A stretch of DNA of 64,000 nt from an uncultured Marinomonas sp. (GCA_947493575.1 CANLRQ010000016.1:1-64000), one strand, 5' to 3'. Shown: positions 26,923 through 36,610, counted from the stretch's first letter. Notes: generated by a model not told the origin, from the sequence alone. Translations and numbers: made by a program.

Positions 26923-28467
26923 ATGAGTACATCAACGGTTTCCATCTTAATTATTGAAGATAGTCCAACTTTATCCGCTTTATACGAAAGCTATTTAGAA
27001 TCACAACCTTATAAAATAACGATTGAAGATCATGGGCAATCTGCACTAGAAAGACTTAGCCAACAAACCTATGACATTGTCCTCCTCGATTTACAACTTC
27101 CCGATATGGATGGCATTGATATTTTAAAGCATATTCATACCAACCATATCCCTTGTTCAGTCATAATTATCACCTCTCACGGATCGGTTGAGTCAGCAGT
27201 ATCCACGATGAACTATGGCGCAGTGGATTATTTAGAAAAACCATTTAATGCCAGCCGTTTATCCACCACAGTGCAAAACGCATTAAAAAACACCCAGTTA
27301 GAAAAACAATTACAAGCACTTAAAGACAACTACGAACGCAGTAAGTTTGTTGGTTTTATTGGCCAATCTATCTCCATGCAACGGGTTTATAACATTATTG
27401 AAAGTGCAGCCCCAAGTAAGGCAACGGCATTCGTAACAGGTGAAAGTGGCACCGGAAAGGAAGTCTGTGCCGAAGCCATACATAAATTAAGCCCTCGTAA
27501 AGACAAGGCATTTGTCGCTCTTAATTGCGGAGCGATTCCAAAAGACTTAATGGAAAGCGAAATTTTTGGTCATATTAAAGGGGCGTTTACCGGGGCTATT
27601 TCCCCAAGACAAGGCGCAGCGGAAAGAGCAAATAACGGCACTTTATTTTTAGATGAAATTTGTGAAATGGACATGGAGTTGCAAGTCAAACTTCTGCGTT
27701 TCATTCAAACGGGTACATTCCAGAAAGTCGGCAGCAGTGAGACCATTAAAGTAGACGTTCGTTTTGTTTGCGCCACCAATCGAGACCCATTTAAAGAAGT
27801 CGAAGCGGGTAGATTCAGAGAAGACCTATATTATCGTTTGCATGTTATTCCCATTCACTTACCCCCATTACGTGAACGTGAAGCCGATATTAGTTTACTG
27901 GCTCGCTATTTCTTAAAGGCCTATTCGAAAGAAGAAGGGAAAGCATTTGCTAAGTTTACCGAAAAAGCCGAAGTAATATTAAACAGTTACCAATGGCCAG
28001 GAAACATTCGACAACTCCAAAATGTTATTCGTAATATTATTGTTTTGAATGACGGAGAAACCGTCGATACAAATATGTTGCCTCCACCATTAAACGATCT
28101 TATTCAAAATATCGCAGAACGCACTCCGGTGTTTACTCCTCCAGTAAACAGCAGCGTTCACCTTGAGGGCTCATTAGTATCAAAAGATACACACTCAAGA
28201 AAAACATATTCCGCAGATGCGCCGACACAAAGAACCCCAGATTCAACCCAATTCCGTGGTACAACAGAGTCAATACAAGATAATCACGAATTTAAGCAAG
28301 CCGAAAATTTAGCAACAACCCGCATTCGCCCCCTGTGGATTGCAGAAAAGGACATCATTGAAAAAGCCATCGCTCTTTGTGATGGCAATATTCCCCAAGC
28401 TGCGGCGCAACTGGAAGTCAGCCCGTCAACTATCTATCGTAAAAAGCAACAATGGGACAGTATGTAA
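26923..28467 (+). CDS. Sigma54-dependent response regulator (SypG-like)
   Basis: 514 residues. A receiver domain (1-120) has the phospho-acceptor Asp56 in IVLLDLQLPDMDG. The AAA+ domain (about 140-380) has Walker A GESGTGKE, the sigma54-contact loop GAFTGA at residues 220-225, and Walker B FLDEIC. A Fis-type helix-turn-helix ends the protein (IPQAAAQLEVSPSTIYRKKQ). A low-complexity stretch separates the last two domains. It should open the three sigma54 promoters at 4951, 9399 and 19309, and receive phosphate from the Hpt protein at 23574. It is the last gene of the syp-like block. Confidence 0.94.
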   Translation: MSTSTVSILIIEDSPTLSALYESYLESQPYKITIEDHGQSALERLSQQTYDIVLLDLQLPDMDGIDILKHIHTNHIPCSVIIITSHGSVESAVSTMNYGAVDYLEKPFNASRLSTTVQNALKNTQLEKQLQALKDNYERSKFVGFIGQSISMQRVYNIIESAAPSKATAFVTGESGTGKEVCAEAIHKLSPRKDKAFVALNCGAIPKDLMESEIFGHIKGAFTGAISPRQGAAERANNGTLFLDEICEMDMELQVKLLRFIQTGTFQKVGSSETIKVDVRFVCATNRDPFKEVEAGRFREDLYYRLHVIPIHLPPLREREADISLLARYFLKAYSKEEGKAFAKFTEKAEVILNSYQWPGNIRQLQNVIRNIIVLNDGETVDTNMLPPPLNDLIQNIAERTPVFTPPVNSSVHLEGSLVSKDTHSRKTYSADAPTQRTPDSTQFRGTTESIQDNHEFKQAENLATTRIRPLWIAEKDIIEKAIALCDGNIPQAAAQLEVSPSTIYRKKQQWDSM

Positions 28468-28509
28468 TTACACATGATAAGCAGCAAAGCCTCACTACTC
28501 AGCCATCTT

Positions 28510-28703
28510 AAGGCTTTTGTACGGCCACTAAGCTTGCTAATACTCTGTTAAAAACCGGTTCAAAATGAAGAGAAACAAAAAGCTTCTATGATGCTTTCTC
28601 AAGACTCTCAGAAATAACTTTATTGCGACCCGTTTGTTGAGTCTGTTTTTAACAAAGTATCAGCAAGCATAGTCGTTATAATAAGTAGTCGTGCAAAGGC
28701 CTC
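28510..28703. repeat. Composite of two inverted right halves of the GAGACC element
   Basis: 28639-28703 (GAGTCTGTTTTTAACAAAG … TCGTGCAAAGGCCTC) is the right half of the element. 28510-28555 is a degraded reverse copy of the same half. Together they fill the 28468-28778 gap between the sigma54 regulator and the nuclease gene, where I see no coding gene. Confidence 0.72.
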
Positions 28704-28778
28704 AAACTATTTTTTAGCTATGCAAACAGGTTATGATAGTTGCCTTATTCAATGGCAGGACGCCTTCAACAAATAGGT

Positions 28779-29216
28779 ATGACCATGCTACGTTCTGCTA
28801 CGGCTTTCTTTGCCTTAATCCTCTCCCTTATTATTAGCCCCACAGTCAGTTATGCCCAAGACATCATCGTCAGTCGCGTTGTTTCAGTGTATGACGCAGA
28901 CACATTTAGAGTAGACATTGAAGGCTGGCCAGACATAGTCGGGAAAAATATGCCCATTCGAGTTAAAGGTGTCGATGCTCCAGAAATACGAGGAAAATGC
29001 GCCTCGGAAAAAAGAGACGCGAAGGTTGCAAGAGACTTTACCCGCTCCTTACTAGAAAGTGGAGCCAGAGTTGAGCTAAAAAACCTAAAACGCGGCAAGT
29101 ATTTCCGCTTCTTAGCAGATGTGTATATTGATGATGTACTTCTGTCAGACAGACTGATCTTAGGAGGTTTAGCTCGCCCATACGATGGTGGTCGTCGAGA
29201 CGGATGGTGTGAATAA
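28779..29216 (+). CDS. Secreted thermonuclease-like (SNase) protein
   Basis: 145 residues from the ATG at 28779 (several in-frame starts lie upstream at 28752 and a TTG at 28740; none has a strong RBS). The signal peptide is FFALILSLIISPTVSYA. The rest is an SNase/TNase fold (VVSVYDADTFRVDI, IRVKGVDAPEIRG, LSDRLILGGLARPYDGGRR). The catalytic pattern with two arginines and acidic residues is partly visible. A secreted nuclease acting on DNA or RNA is inferred. Convergent with the putative immunity gene at 29287. Confidence 0.8.
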   Translation: MTMLRSATAFFALILSLIISPTVSYAQDIIVSRVVSVYDADTFRVDIEGWPDIVGKNMPIRVKGVDAPEIRGKCASEKRDAKVARDFTRSLLESGARVELKNLKRGKYFRFLADVYIDDVLLSDRLILGGLARPYDGGRRDGWCE

Positions 29217-29244
29217 ATTAAAGGGTTAAATAAATCACACAATA

Positions 29245-29274
29245 AAACCTTTGCACGAAGTAATGAGCGATGAT
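29245..29274. repeat. Fragment of the GAGACC element (left end)
   Basis: AAACCTTTGCACGAAGTAATGAGCGATGAT matches the left 30 bases of the element at 50344, with changes. It lies in the convergent gap between the nuclease and immunity genes. Confidence 0.6.
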
Positions 29275-29286
29275 TTGGTAAAAAGC

Positions 29287-29616
29287 TCATTCACTCATTT
29301 GCATGGATTTACACAAGTCTCGCCATACAGATAACCCCTTTAAAACCGTTGCGTAATCAATACAAATCGGTGTTAAAGGGTCTGGATATTGGCATTCGAT
29401 TTCAAAACCTTCAGCGGTACAAGTAAATTCATAACCGTTGCCAATTCCTTCAAAAGAATCCTTAGAACCTGAAATAAAGGCGTTAATACCTGCTTCTAGA
29501 TAAACAACATGTTCTTCTGAGTATTGGACGTCAAGCGCTAAAAAGCCATTTAATACTTGATGTGCAGGGAGATTCACATCGTAATCTTCCCAAAGGTGTT
29601 CTAATGTTTTCATCAT
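29287..29616 (-). CDS. Hypothetical protein, probable immunity partner of the EndoU protein
   Basis: 109 residues, acidic, no signal peptide, no membrane span. Two adjacent start codons (MMKTLEH). It lies 28 bases downstream of the EndoU-like gene on the same strand and is small and cytoplasmic-looking. That is the usual layout of a toxin followed by its immunity gene. I do not recognise its family. The role rests entirely on position and is inference; a chaperone or unrelated protein is possible. Confidence 0.62.
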   Translation of the reverse strand: MMKTLEHLWEDYDVNLPAHQVLNGFLALDVQYSEEHVVYLEAGINAFISGSKDSFEGIGNGYEFTCTAEGFEIECQYPDPLTPICIDYATVLKGLSVWRDLCKSMQMSE

Positions 29617-29644
29617 TCAGTCAGTATGTGATCTCAGTATAAGT

Positions 29645-30202
29645 TCACGGCGTGTAAATTGGAAAGCCGGTGTTAATTTTTGATGGATCTTGCGTTAAAA
29701 CGGCGGAAGCAATTTCATAATACTCCCCATTGACCATACAATATTTCCCCGTCGTATCATCTATCGGTGCATTCGGGCCACACTGAGCCCAGCCAGTTCC
29801 AGCACACGAGCTTGTTGAATTCATTCTCGAATAGACAATAGATTGATTAATCTGACTAACGGAACACTGCTTAGGAAACATAGAACTAAAAGATTTTGTG
29901 TATTCTTTCCCATGGAATTGCAATTTTACATTTCTTAAAGTGTAGATACCGGCATCATTCACAACCCCTGCGTTGGTAGAGCGAACATAACTCGACGGAT
30001 ATTCACCGTCAGCAGTTGCATGAAAACCTTTTGCTGAGCCTTTTCTTGATGATTCTCCGCAAAACACATGATGCTGATTCACGGTTAAATTATTTTTCCC
30101 AATCGGGGCACTCCAATCAGCTAAAGTGTCACAATCAAGCCCCTCAGCTGAGGCAAAATTTGATGTAATTACAATACATAAAAACAGAGATTTATAATGC
30201 AT
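29645..30202 (-). CDS. Secreted EndoU-type ribonuclease (putative toxin)
   Basis: 185 residues. An N-terminal signal peptide (LFLCIVITSNFASA) is followed by a compact domain. Two histidine motifs fit bacterial EndoU RNases: QHHVFCGES (H44/H45) and SAKGFHATA (H61). A later GIYTLRNVKL and SSMFPKQCSVSQI resemble the rest of that fold. EndoU domains in contact-dependent inhibition systems cut tRNA or other RNA. Here the domain stands alone with its own signal peptide rather than on a large secreted carrier. No RBS stronger than average was seen. The third catalytic residue was not assigned. Confidence 0.75.
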   Translation of the reverse strand: MHYKSLFLCIVITSNFASAEGLDCDTLADWSAPIGKNNLTVNQHHVFCGESSRKGSAKGFHATADGEYPSSYVRSTNAGVVNDAGIYTLRNVKLQFHGKEYTKSFSSMFPKQCSVSQINQSIVYSRMNSTSSCAGTGWAQCGPNAPIDDTTGKYCMVNGEYYEIASAVLTQDPSKINTGFPIYTP

Positions 30203-30535
30203 AATGCGGTTCTTTTGATGAATTAAAAAGTAAAAATGCCTTATTTAAATGCGCTATTTAAGCATAAAAAAGTGAAATTCCTATTACACGGGATTACACC
30301 AAATTATTTATTTGTCATTGATTTAAAAGAATATTTTTTTTATTAAAAAACCTATGGACAAGAATGAATCTATATTGGAATATACTACTAGCTCACTTAA
30401 TGATTTACACCTATTATTAATTTAGTTGTTATGTTAAGTCATGTAAAAATGAGCACTTTCTAGTTAAGGCCTCCAGTCAGTCGGTAGAGGTTTATACTGG
30501 TGGTGTTCAAATGGATTTTTTAAGGATCAGTCATT
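30203..30535. other. Divergent promoter region of the EndoU and FHA genes
   Basis: No gene seen in this 333-base gap. It is very AT-rich and contains the 17-bp element at 30283-30299. The FHA gene has AAGGA at the end of the gap. Confidence 0.6.
30283..30299 (+). promoter_or_regulatory. 17-bp element shared with the lodA-like promoter region (candidate operator)
   Basis: ATTACACGGGATTACAC, a direct repeat of ATTACAC spaced by three bases. The same 17 bases occur in reverse complement at 44426-44442. Location 237 bases upstream of the FHA start and 81 bases upstream of the EndoU start. Chance occurrence of a 17-mer twice in 64 kb is small but not negligible in AT-rich DNA. Confidence 0.65.
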
Positions 30536-31573
30536 ATGCAAAATGCGAATAGCTTTGAAGTGTTATCAAATTTAAACGACAAACTTCCATTTTTGGAATC
30601 ATGTTACGCATCCAAACCGGCCTTAAAAAGCGGAGCCATGCTATCCTCTTCAGGTAACAATATTCATTTGCGTAATTATCATACCTTTGGTCGCGCAGAT
30701 AATTGCCATACGCATCTTACTCGTAGTGACGTTTCTCGTATTCATGCCATTGTTTTCTGGAAAGACGACAGTTGGTTTATTGAAGACAAAAGTACTAATG
30801 GTATTTGGGTGAATGATCACAAGTTGGTGAAAACACAAATTTATCAACTGAAACAAAATGATGTTATTGTCTTTTCCTCTAAAACCAGTGAAAGCTTTAC
30901 CATGATTAATACCAATGAACCCTGTGATCTAATGGTAAGCATTCAAAATAATTATGCGCCAATCTATTTGAAAAAACCCATGACAATGGTTTCCGACACT
31001 TGCACCATGCAATACAAAAATGACAAGTGGCACCTAATCGACAATCAACACAACCACACAATCCAAGACAGTGAAATTGTCAATATCTCAGGTCGTCCAT
31101 ATTGTCTACAATACAATCACATCGAATACAAAACCGTGCAAAATCGCCCTGTTGCTCAGTCTATTGACGATTTAGAGTTTCTATTGGATGTATCTGATGA
31201 CGAAGAAAGTGTAAAACTTTCCATTAATGATTCAGTGCAAACCTCTGTTATTGAAGGCAATCGCATTCAAAGCCAATTGTATTTAATGCTATGTTTAGCA
31301 CGCAAAACCTTAGCTGATAAGGCTCAAGGCTATGCTGAAAACAATCAAGGTTGGATCGATTTAAACCTACTATCTAAAGAACTAGGCATTGAACCCGATA
31401 ACACTCGTATTCGTTTACATAGATTACGAACGCGTTTGAGAGACAGTATTAGCTTTAGCGGTTTCGACGCCTGTCAATTAGTACAATTAAAAGATGGGGA
31501 AGTCAGACTCAACGCTTCAAAAATCATTGTAATGAAAGGAAACAAACAAGAAATTAACTCAGGTTGTCACTAA
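30536..31573 (+). CDS. FHA-domain protein with C-terminal winged-helix-like domain
   Basis: 345 residues. A phosphothreonine-binding FHA domain near residues 35-115 has the conserved pattern FGRADNCH, DVSRIHAIV, KSTNGIWVN. A second, poorer FHA-like stretch may lie at about 125-205. The last 110 residues (QLYLMLCLARKTL, LLSKELGIEPDNTRIRLHRLRTRL) look like a wHTH of the kind used by transcription factors. It is followed four bases later by a Ser/Thr kinase gene, so phospho-threonine made by the kinase is a plausible ligand. Might bind the 17-bp element; that is inference. Confidence 0.85.
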   Translation: MQNANSFEVLSNLNDKLPFLESCYASKPALKSGAMLSSSGNNIHLRNYHTFGRADNCHTHLTRSDVSRIHAIVFWKDDSWFIEDKSTNGIWVNDHKLVKTQIYQLKQNDVIVFSSKTSESFTMINTNEPCDLMVSIQNNYAPIYLKKPMTMVSDTCTMQYKNDKWHLIDNQHNHTIQDSEIVNISGRPYCLQYNHIEYKTVQNRPVAQSIDDLEFLLDVSDDEESVKLSINDSVQTSVIEGNRIQSQLYLMLCLARKTLADKAQGYAENNQGWIDLNLLSKELGIEPDNTRIRLHRLRTRLRDSISFSGFDACQLVQLKDGEVRLNASKIIVMKGNKQEINSGCH

Positions 31574-31577
31574 GCAT

Positions 31578-34500
31578 ATGTCCGATTTAACGACACAGAA
31601 CCCAGACTGTATTTCTCAAAACTTTGTTTCTGAGGAATATGAGCTAAACCAACAGATTGGCCAAGGTGGGTTCGGTGTTGTTTACAAAGCAGTTTATAAA
31701 AAAACAGGACAAGATGTTGCGATTAAGTTTTTACACTTAGCCAAACAGTCCGATGGGAAAAACAGACAACGCCAAATTGCGCGTTTTGAGCGTGAAAGTG
31801 ATTTTGTCTGTCAATTGTCTCACCCTAATATCGTTCGCCTGTTGGATAAAGGCAGCATTAACGATACCAATGTCTACAGTGTTTTTGAGTTCGTTGATGG
31901 CACTTCTCTTAATGACTATATAAAACAAAAAGGCCCATTGGATGTTGAAGAAACCTACAACATCATGATGCAAGTCTTAGATGCGCTAGTACACGCGCAT
32001 CAGCAAGGCATTATTCATAGGGATATCAAACCATCCAACATTATGTTGTCGCAAACTGGCGCCAAATCTCACGTTAAACTGTTGGATTTTGGTATCAGTA
32101 CCCTAACGTTAGGTCAACGTACAGATGACTATCAATTGTTGACCATGACACAAGAGTCCATCGGTACCCCAACCTATTGTGCTCCAGAGCAGCTTCGAGG
32201 GGAGTTAGCCACTTTCAGCTCAGATATTTATTTGTGGGGTTTGGTATTTCTAGAATGTTTAACAGGAGAGCCTGCTATTTCAGGCTCTAGCGCAGCCGAA
32301 ACCTACCATAAACATTTAAGTGATACGGCGGTTCCAATACCCTCAACCTTATTGTCTCACCCTTTAGGGCATTTATTGCAAAAAGTCTTACGCAAAAATG
32401 TCAGTGAACGTATTAACAATGCGGATGAGTTGTATAAAGAACTTGATCAATTGGTCATCAGTAATTTAGTTGGGTTAATTTTACCCATTAGCACAAGAAA
32501 ACAGGCAGATGACACATATACAAATTCAGAAAACTCACAAGCCACACTTATCTTGCGTAAAGACGACCCAGAGTATCTGCCAACTGAGTCCAGTCAGCTA
32601 ACTGAACGAAAACAGATTACAACGCTTGCTTTACGTATGCGCATCAAGGGCATGGAAAATTCACATTCTGATTTAAGCGTCATCGAAACGTTTTTCCAAT
32701 CCACACGTAGCCAGTGTATTGATATCGCTCGACGTTACGGCGGTTTCCACGTGGGTAATTTAAGTGACCTTTCCTTATTTTATTTTGGTCACCCAGTTGC
32801 CAGCGATCATGATGCCCGTTTAGCCGCTCGTACCGCATTAGAAATTATCAGTCTCGCCAATAAACAGCAGTCCTATATGAAGTTACGCCATGGCTGTGAA
32901 CTTGAGCTAAATATTGGCCTGCACAGCGGCATTTTATTAAAACGCGGGAATCAAGTTCCAGATGGATTTTCCAACCATTGCGCCACCGACTTATCTTACT
33001 TAGCGGAAGATAAAAGTATCCTTTGCTCATTGGATACAAAGGCCATTTTAGAGCCTTATTACCAATTTGAAGACACCGCAAGAGCTTCAAACAGCACTCA
33101 ACAACCTAGCACAGTACTCAAAGCTGAACGAGTTATAGAAGCCTTTGGTTTTGTAAGAGGTGTGCGTAACACCAGTTCATTAATTGGTCGGAAAAAGGAA
33201 CTGTCAGCCTTACGATCTGCCATTGCCAGTTTCTCCAGTGGCAACTACCACCAGCCAACAGAAAAAGAAAAATCTGCGGCCGAAATTAACGCAAGCACTG
33301 ACAAACATGCGGTGCACTTATTTGGTGAAGCAGGTATTGGTAAATCCCGCTTAATTCACGAATTTAGACGCCTAGAATCGGCGCGAACGCATCAAATTTT
33401 CCAATGTTTGCCAGAGCACAAAAATAACGCCTTGTACCCTATTCTGAGTATTGTAAAAACCATACTCAGCACCTTATTTGATAAACACAAAGCGCAAGGC
33501 CAGCAACTTGAAACACTGATCAACACAGGTTCTTTTACTGGTGAAAAAGCAGACATTATTACTATCCTTGCCGCATGGTTAGGTATTGATGATCTAGAAA
33601 AGCAGCAATTATCGACTCTAGAGCCTTCGCTGCAAAAGTCACTGTTATTTGAAGGTTTATCTTATATTTTGGCGGTTTCTCGTTACAAGAATCAAAGCGA
33701 AAGCGCCCATCATCATCCTAAGAACGCCATTTATATCTTTGAAGACATTCATTGGGCAGATCCAACTACATTGGATTTCATTGCCAATTTGATGCAAAAC
33801 TACACTATAGAGCGTCCACAAACGGAGACCAGCAAAGAACAAGCGGCCGTTGATTTATTAGAGCCAGCTATTGTCACCACCTCTCGCCAACCGGTACCAG
33901 AAAAGCTACAAGATTGTCGATTAAACCCAGTTCGCCTTGATCAACTTACCCAAGACGATACCCATGAGTTTATAACCGAACTCTTTGATGGAACAGATGT
34001 CTCAGAAGATGTAATGGCCACCTTGGTTACCCGTACCGATGGTATTCCACTCTTTATTGAAGAGCTGGTGTCTATGCTGAAACGTCAACGATTGGTGTAT
34101 TTAAACCAAGATATTATCGAGTTTGTTGACCCTCAAAGAATTGATCAGATCCCAAGCAGTTTACGTGAATCCATCCAACATAAGGTTGATGGATTAATCT
34201 ACGCGAAAGACACCTTACAGCTCGCGGCATCTATGGGCAGACAGTTTGATTATGACAGACTGGTAGCGGCATCTCACTTTAGCGAACTGCAAGTACAAAA
34301 CGATTTATCAGAGTTACTTGAAAATCAGCTTATTATTCAACAAAGGCATGTATCGGGCGACCGTTATATCTTTAAACACGCCTTGGTAAGAGACGCCAGT
34401 TACGACAGCATTGACCCACAGTCACGCCCAGCCTTGCATGAACTGATTGCGGAAGCCATTGTTGCTACGTCAGACACCAGTGACCGCTTTATCGCAAGCG

Positions 34501-35786
34501 AACTGGCTCAGCACTACGAAAAAGCGCTCCAACACGCCTTGGCTAGCCAGTGGTATTACAACGCAGCCAAAGAAGCCACGCTGACTTTTGCGGTCGACGA
34601 CGCAATCCACCTGTACGAAAGTGCCCTAACAGCCCATAGAACGGATACATCTTCAATTTATGACCGCTCATTATTGAAAAACATTTTAGAAGGTCTAGCA
34701 GAAAGCCTTAGCCGAGATGGTAAGCATGAAAATGCCCGTACCTATTTGCCTGAGCTAATTGGTATGCTGCAAGACGATGAAGACTTTGAGAGACAAGCCA
34801 GTAATCAGATTGCCTTAGGAAAAACTTACGAAGTGGTACATCAGCATGATGATGCATTATTCCATTACGAAGCAGCTCACGACTCCCTATTAAAATCACC
34901 CCACTCTGAAACTCCTGATAAGACGGAATGGTGGAAAGTCTGGCTCACATTAAAAAGCTCTGTCTTACATGTATATTATTGGTTAGGTAACCCGGATGAA
35001 ATGAAAGAAATTTTATCGGAAATCGAACCAGTAATTAAATCCATAGGAAATAATCAACAAATCGCTAAATATTACGATGATAAGTTGCATGTTTTACTTA
35101 GAGAAAAACGTTACGCATTAACAATGGACGACATATTTATTGCAGAGCAAGCAGAACAAGCCGCTAAAAAATCTAATGATAAAACTATCTTAGCTCATGC
35201 TCAGTTTGCACTTGGTTTTAGCTTAAACTTATGTGAAAAATATAATGAAGCAGAGAAAAAGCTCCTCTCAGCTCTTAAACTTGCACAATCAAGTCAAGAC
35301 AAAGTTCTTCAAACACGATGCTATACCTATTTATCACTTACTTATAGATTAATGAAAGAAACCTCATCATCACGAACTTTTGCGAATGATGCTTTAGAAC
35401 TTGCTCATGAAACCAGTATGGATGACTACATTGCCGCTGCTCTCGCCAATATCTCATGGAGCTACTTTGCTGAAGAGTCCTATAAAGAGTCCATTGATTA
35501 TTTACTACAAAGTTTAGAAAGGTGGACAGATTTAACCGCTCGCTACCCTTTCCCGTTTCTATGGCTTTCTCATTTACATGCCATTGCCCTGTGTGGAATA
35601 GATAATGAGTTCTCCCTTGAACATATATACCACGCATCTTCTTGGGCGGAAACCTTACAGGACTCTAGACAAGCAAAGTTACCTGAACCTTTAGAACAAC
35701 AGCTATCTCGGCTAGAGAGATCTACCGAAACACATTTAGCAATACCGGACTTTTTAACAGTGACACAACAAACCAACTTAATTTAA
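31578..35786 (+). CDS. Giant Ser/Thr kinase–cyclase-like–AAA–TPR protein
   Basis: 1402 residues. A Hanks-type kinase (about 20-290) has GQGGFGVVYKA, the lysine in VAIKF, HRDIKPSNIML, LDFGIST and the APEQ motif. Residues about 340-520 resemble a class III cyclase fold (KQITTLALRM, HDARLAARTALEI, LNIGLHSGILL), but the metal-binding aspartates are not evident, so it may be inactive. An AAA/STAND-type ATPase (about 550-960) has Walker A LFGEAGIGKS near residue 583 and Walker B IYIFEDIHWAD near 720. Many TPR-like repeats follow (990-1330). It starts four bases after the FHA gene with no clear RBS. Similar kinase-ATPase fusions occur as bacterial regulators (PknK-like). Confidence 0.9.
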   Translation: MSDLTTQNPDCISQNFVSEEYELNQQIGQGGFGVVYKAVYKKTGQDVAIKFLHLAKQSDGKNRQRQIARFERESDFVCQLSHPNIVRLLDKGSINDTNVYSVFEFVDGTSLNDYIKQKGPLDVEETYNIMMQVLDALVHAHQQGIIHRDIKPSNIMLSQTGAKSHVKLLDFGISTLTLGQRTDDYQLLTMTQESIGTPTYCAPEQLRGELATFSSDIYLWGLVFLECLTGEPAISGSSAAETYHKHLSDTAVPIPSTLLSHPLGHLLQKVLRKNVSERINNADELYKELDQLVISNLVGLILPISTRKQADDTYTNSENSQATLILRKDDPEYLPTESSQLTERKQITTLALRMRIKGMENSHSDLSVIETFFQSTRSQCIDIARRYGGFHVGNLSDLSLFYFGHPVASDHDARLAARTALEIISLANKQQSYMKLRHGCELELNIGLHSGILLKRGNQVPDGFSNHCATDLSYLAEDKSILCSLDTKAILEPYYQFEDTARASNSTQQPSTVLKAERVIEAFGFVRGVRNTSSLIGRKKELSALRSAIASFSSGNYHQPTEKEKSAAEINASTDKHAVHLFGEAGIGKSRLIHEFRRLESARTHQIFQCLPEHKNNALYPILSIVKTILSTLFDKHKAQGQQLETLINTGSFTGEKADIITILAAWLGIDDLEKQQLSTLEPSLQKSLLFEGLSYILAVSRYKNQSESAHHHPKNAIYIFEDIHWADPTTLDFIANLMQNYTIERPQTETSKEQAAVDLLEPAIVTTSRQPVPEKLQDCRLNPVRLDQLTQDDTHEFITELFDGTDVSEDVMATLVTRTDGIPLFIEELVSMLKRQRLVYLNQDIIEFVDPQRIDQIPSSLRESIQHKVDGLIYAKDTLQLAASMGRQFDYDRLVAASHFSELQVQNDLSELLENQLIIQQRHVSGDRYIFKHALVRDASYDSIDPQSRPALHELIAEAIVATSDTSDRFIASELAQHYEKALQHALASQWYYNAAKEATLTFAVDDAIHLYESALTAHRTDTSSIYDRSLLKNILEGLAESLSRDGKHENARTYLPELIGMLQDDEDFERQASNQIALGKTYEVVHQHDDALFHYEAAHDSLLKSPHSETPDKTEWWKVWLTLKSSVLHVYYWLGNPDEMKEILSEIEPVIKSIGNNQQIAKYYDDKLHVLLREKRYALTMDDIFIAEQAEQAAKKSNDKTILAHAQFALGFSLNLCEKYNEAEKKLLSALKLAQSSQDKVLQTRCYTYLSLTYRLMKETSSSRTFANDALELAHETSMDDYIAAALANISWSYFAEESYKESIDYLLQSLERWTDLTARYPFPFLWLSHLHAIALCGIDNEFSLEHIYHASSWAETLQDSRQAKLPEPLEQQLSRLERSTETHLAIPDFLTVTQQTNLI

Positions 35787-35806
35787 TTCATAAAAAGGAC
35801 CATTTT

Positions 35807-36610
35807 ATGTCAAGTAAAAGCACTTCGACCACTAATATTACTGATGATGCAGCAAAACTTGCGCAAGAAATTAGAGATATGAATGACATTTTCATAATGC
35901 GCCCAAACGGTAAAATTGCTTACCTAACCTACGATTTTTACAGTAATCCAGATCGAATTGTTGAATCCGTGTCTTCAGAAGCCAATAGTAGCCGCTTCTT
36001 TATGCATGACGACGGCGGTTACCCTTCTAACTTATACGGCCCAGTCGTAACAAAAGTGGTTGATTGGAATGTGCTGGATGAAAATACGCAATACAAAATT
36101 CATCCGAAAAATGCCAGTGAATCCTGCAAACCGGGTTACTTTATCAATTTAAGAAGAATGACCTTGGACAGACTGGAGGTTATGACAACCAATGAACTAA
36201 GAGCGGGCATGCAAGCGGATACGCCAATTACCCATGACTTATCTAGAATGCAGCATAAGTTACACACTATCCCTGAGCATCTGGAAGATCAATTAGAAAA
36301 AACACCAGACGAAGACAATGTCTACATTGCCTTTTATCAACACCCAGAAAAAATGCGTTCCCATGATAAATTCTATAGCTATCACCTAAGCTACATTACT
36401 GCGAAAGAGCTGGATGATAATGAATTTATTCCAGACTCTCCTATTGTACAAGGTAACACTCCTGATGATGTGAATGACACAATCAGCCATCTTGAAAAAC
36501 ATTATGGCAAACCAAAAGTACAAGTAGGTGGCATTAACCCTAATGACCCACACCAACCAGTACCCTGTATTGCTTGTTATGTGGTAAACGTCAGAACCTT
36601 CCATTCTTAA
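35807..36610 (+). CDS. Hypothetical protein in the FHA-kinase operon
   Basis: 267 residues, no signal peptide or membrane span. I do not recognise its family. The chain is rich in D, N and S, with a central acidic linker (EHLEDQLEKTPDEDN). It ends in a short hydrophobic strand with two cysteines (VPCIACYVVNVRTFHS). AAGGA precedes the ATG. It lies 20 bases after the kinase gene and before a strong terminator, so it belongs to the same operon. A substrate or effector of the kinase, or of the downstream modifying enzymes, is conceivable; nothing in the sequence proves it. Confidence 0.85.
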   Translation: MSSKSTSTTNITDDAAKLAQEIRDMNDIFIMRPNGKIAYLTYDFYSNPDRIVESVSSEANSSRFFMHDDGGYPSNLYGPVVTKVVDWNVLDENTQYKIHPKNASESCKPGYFINLRRMTLDRLEVMTTNELRAGMQADTPITHDLSRMQHKLHTIPEHLEDQLEKTPDEDNVYIAFYQHPEKMRSHDKFYSYHLSYITAKELDDNEFIPDSPIVQGNTPDDVNDTISHLEKHYGKPKVQVGGINPNDPHQPVPCIACYVVNVRTFHS

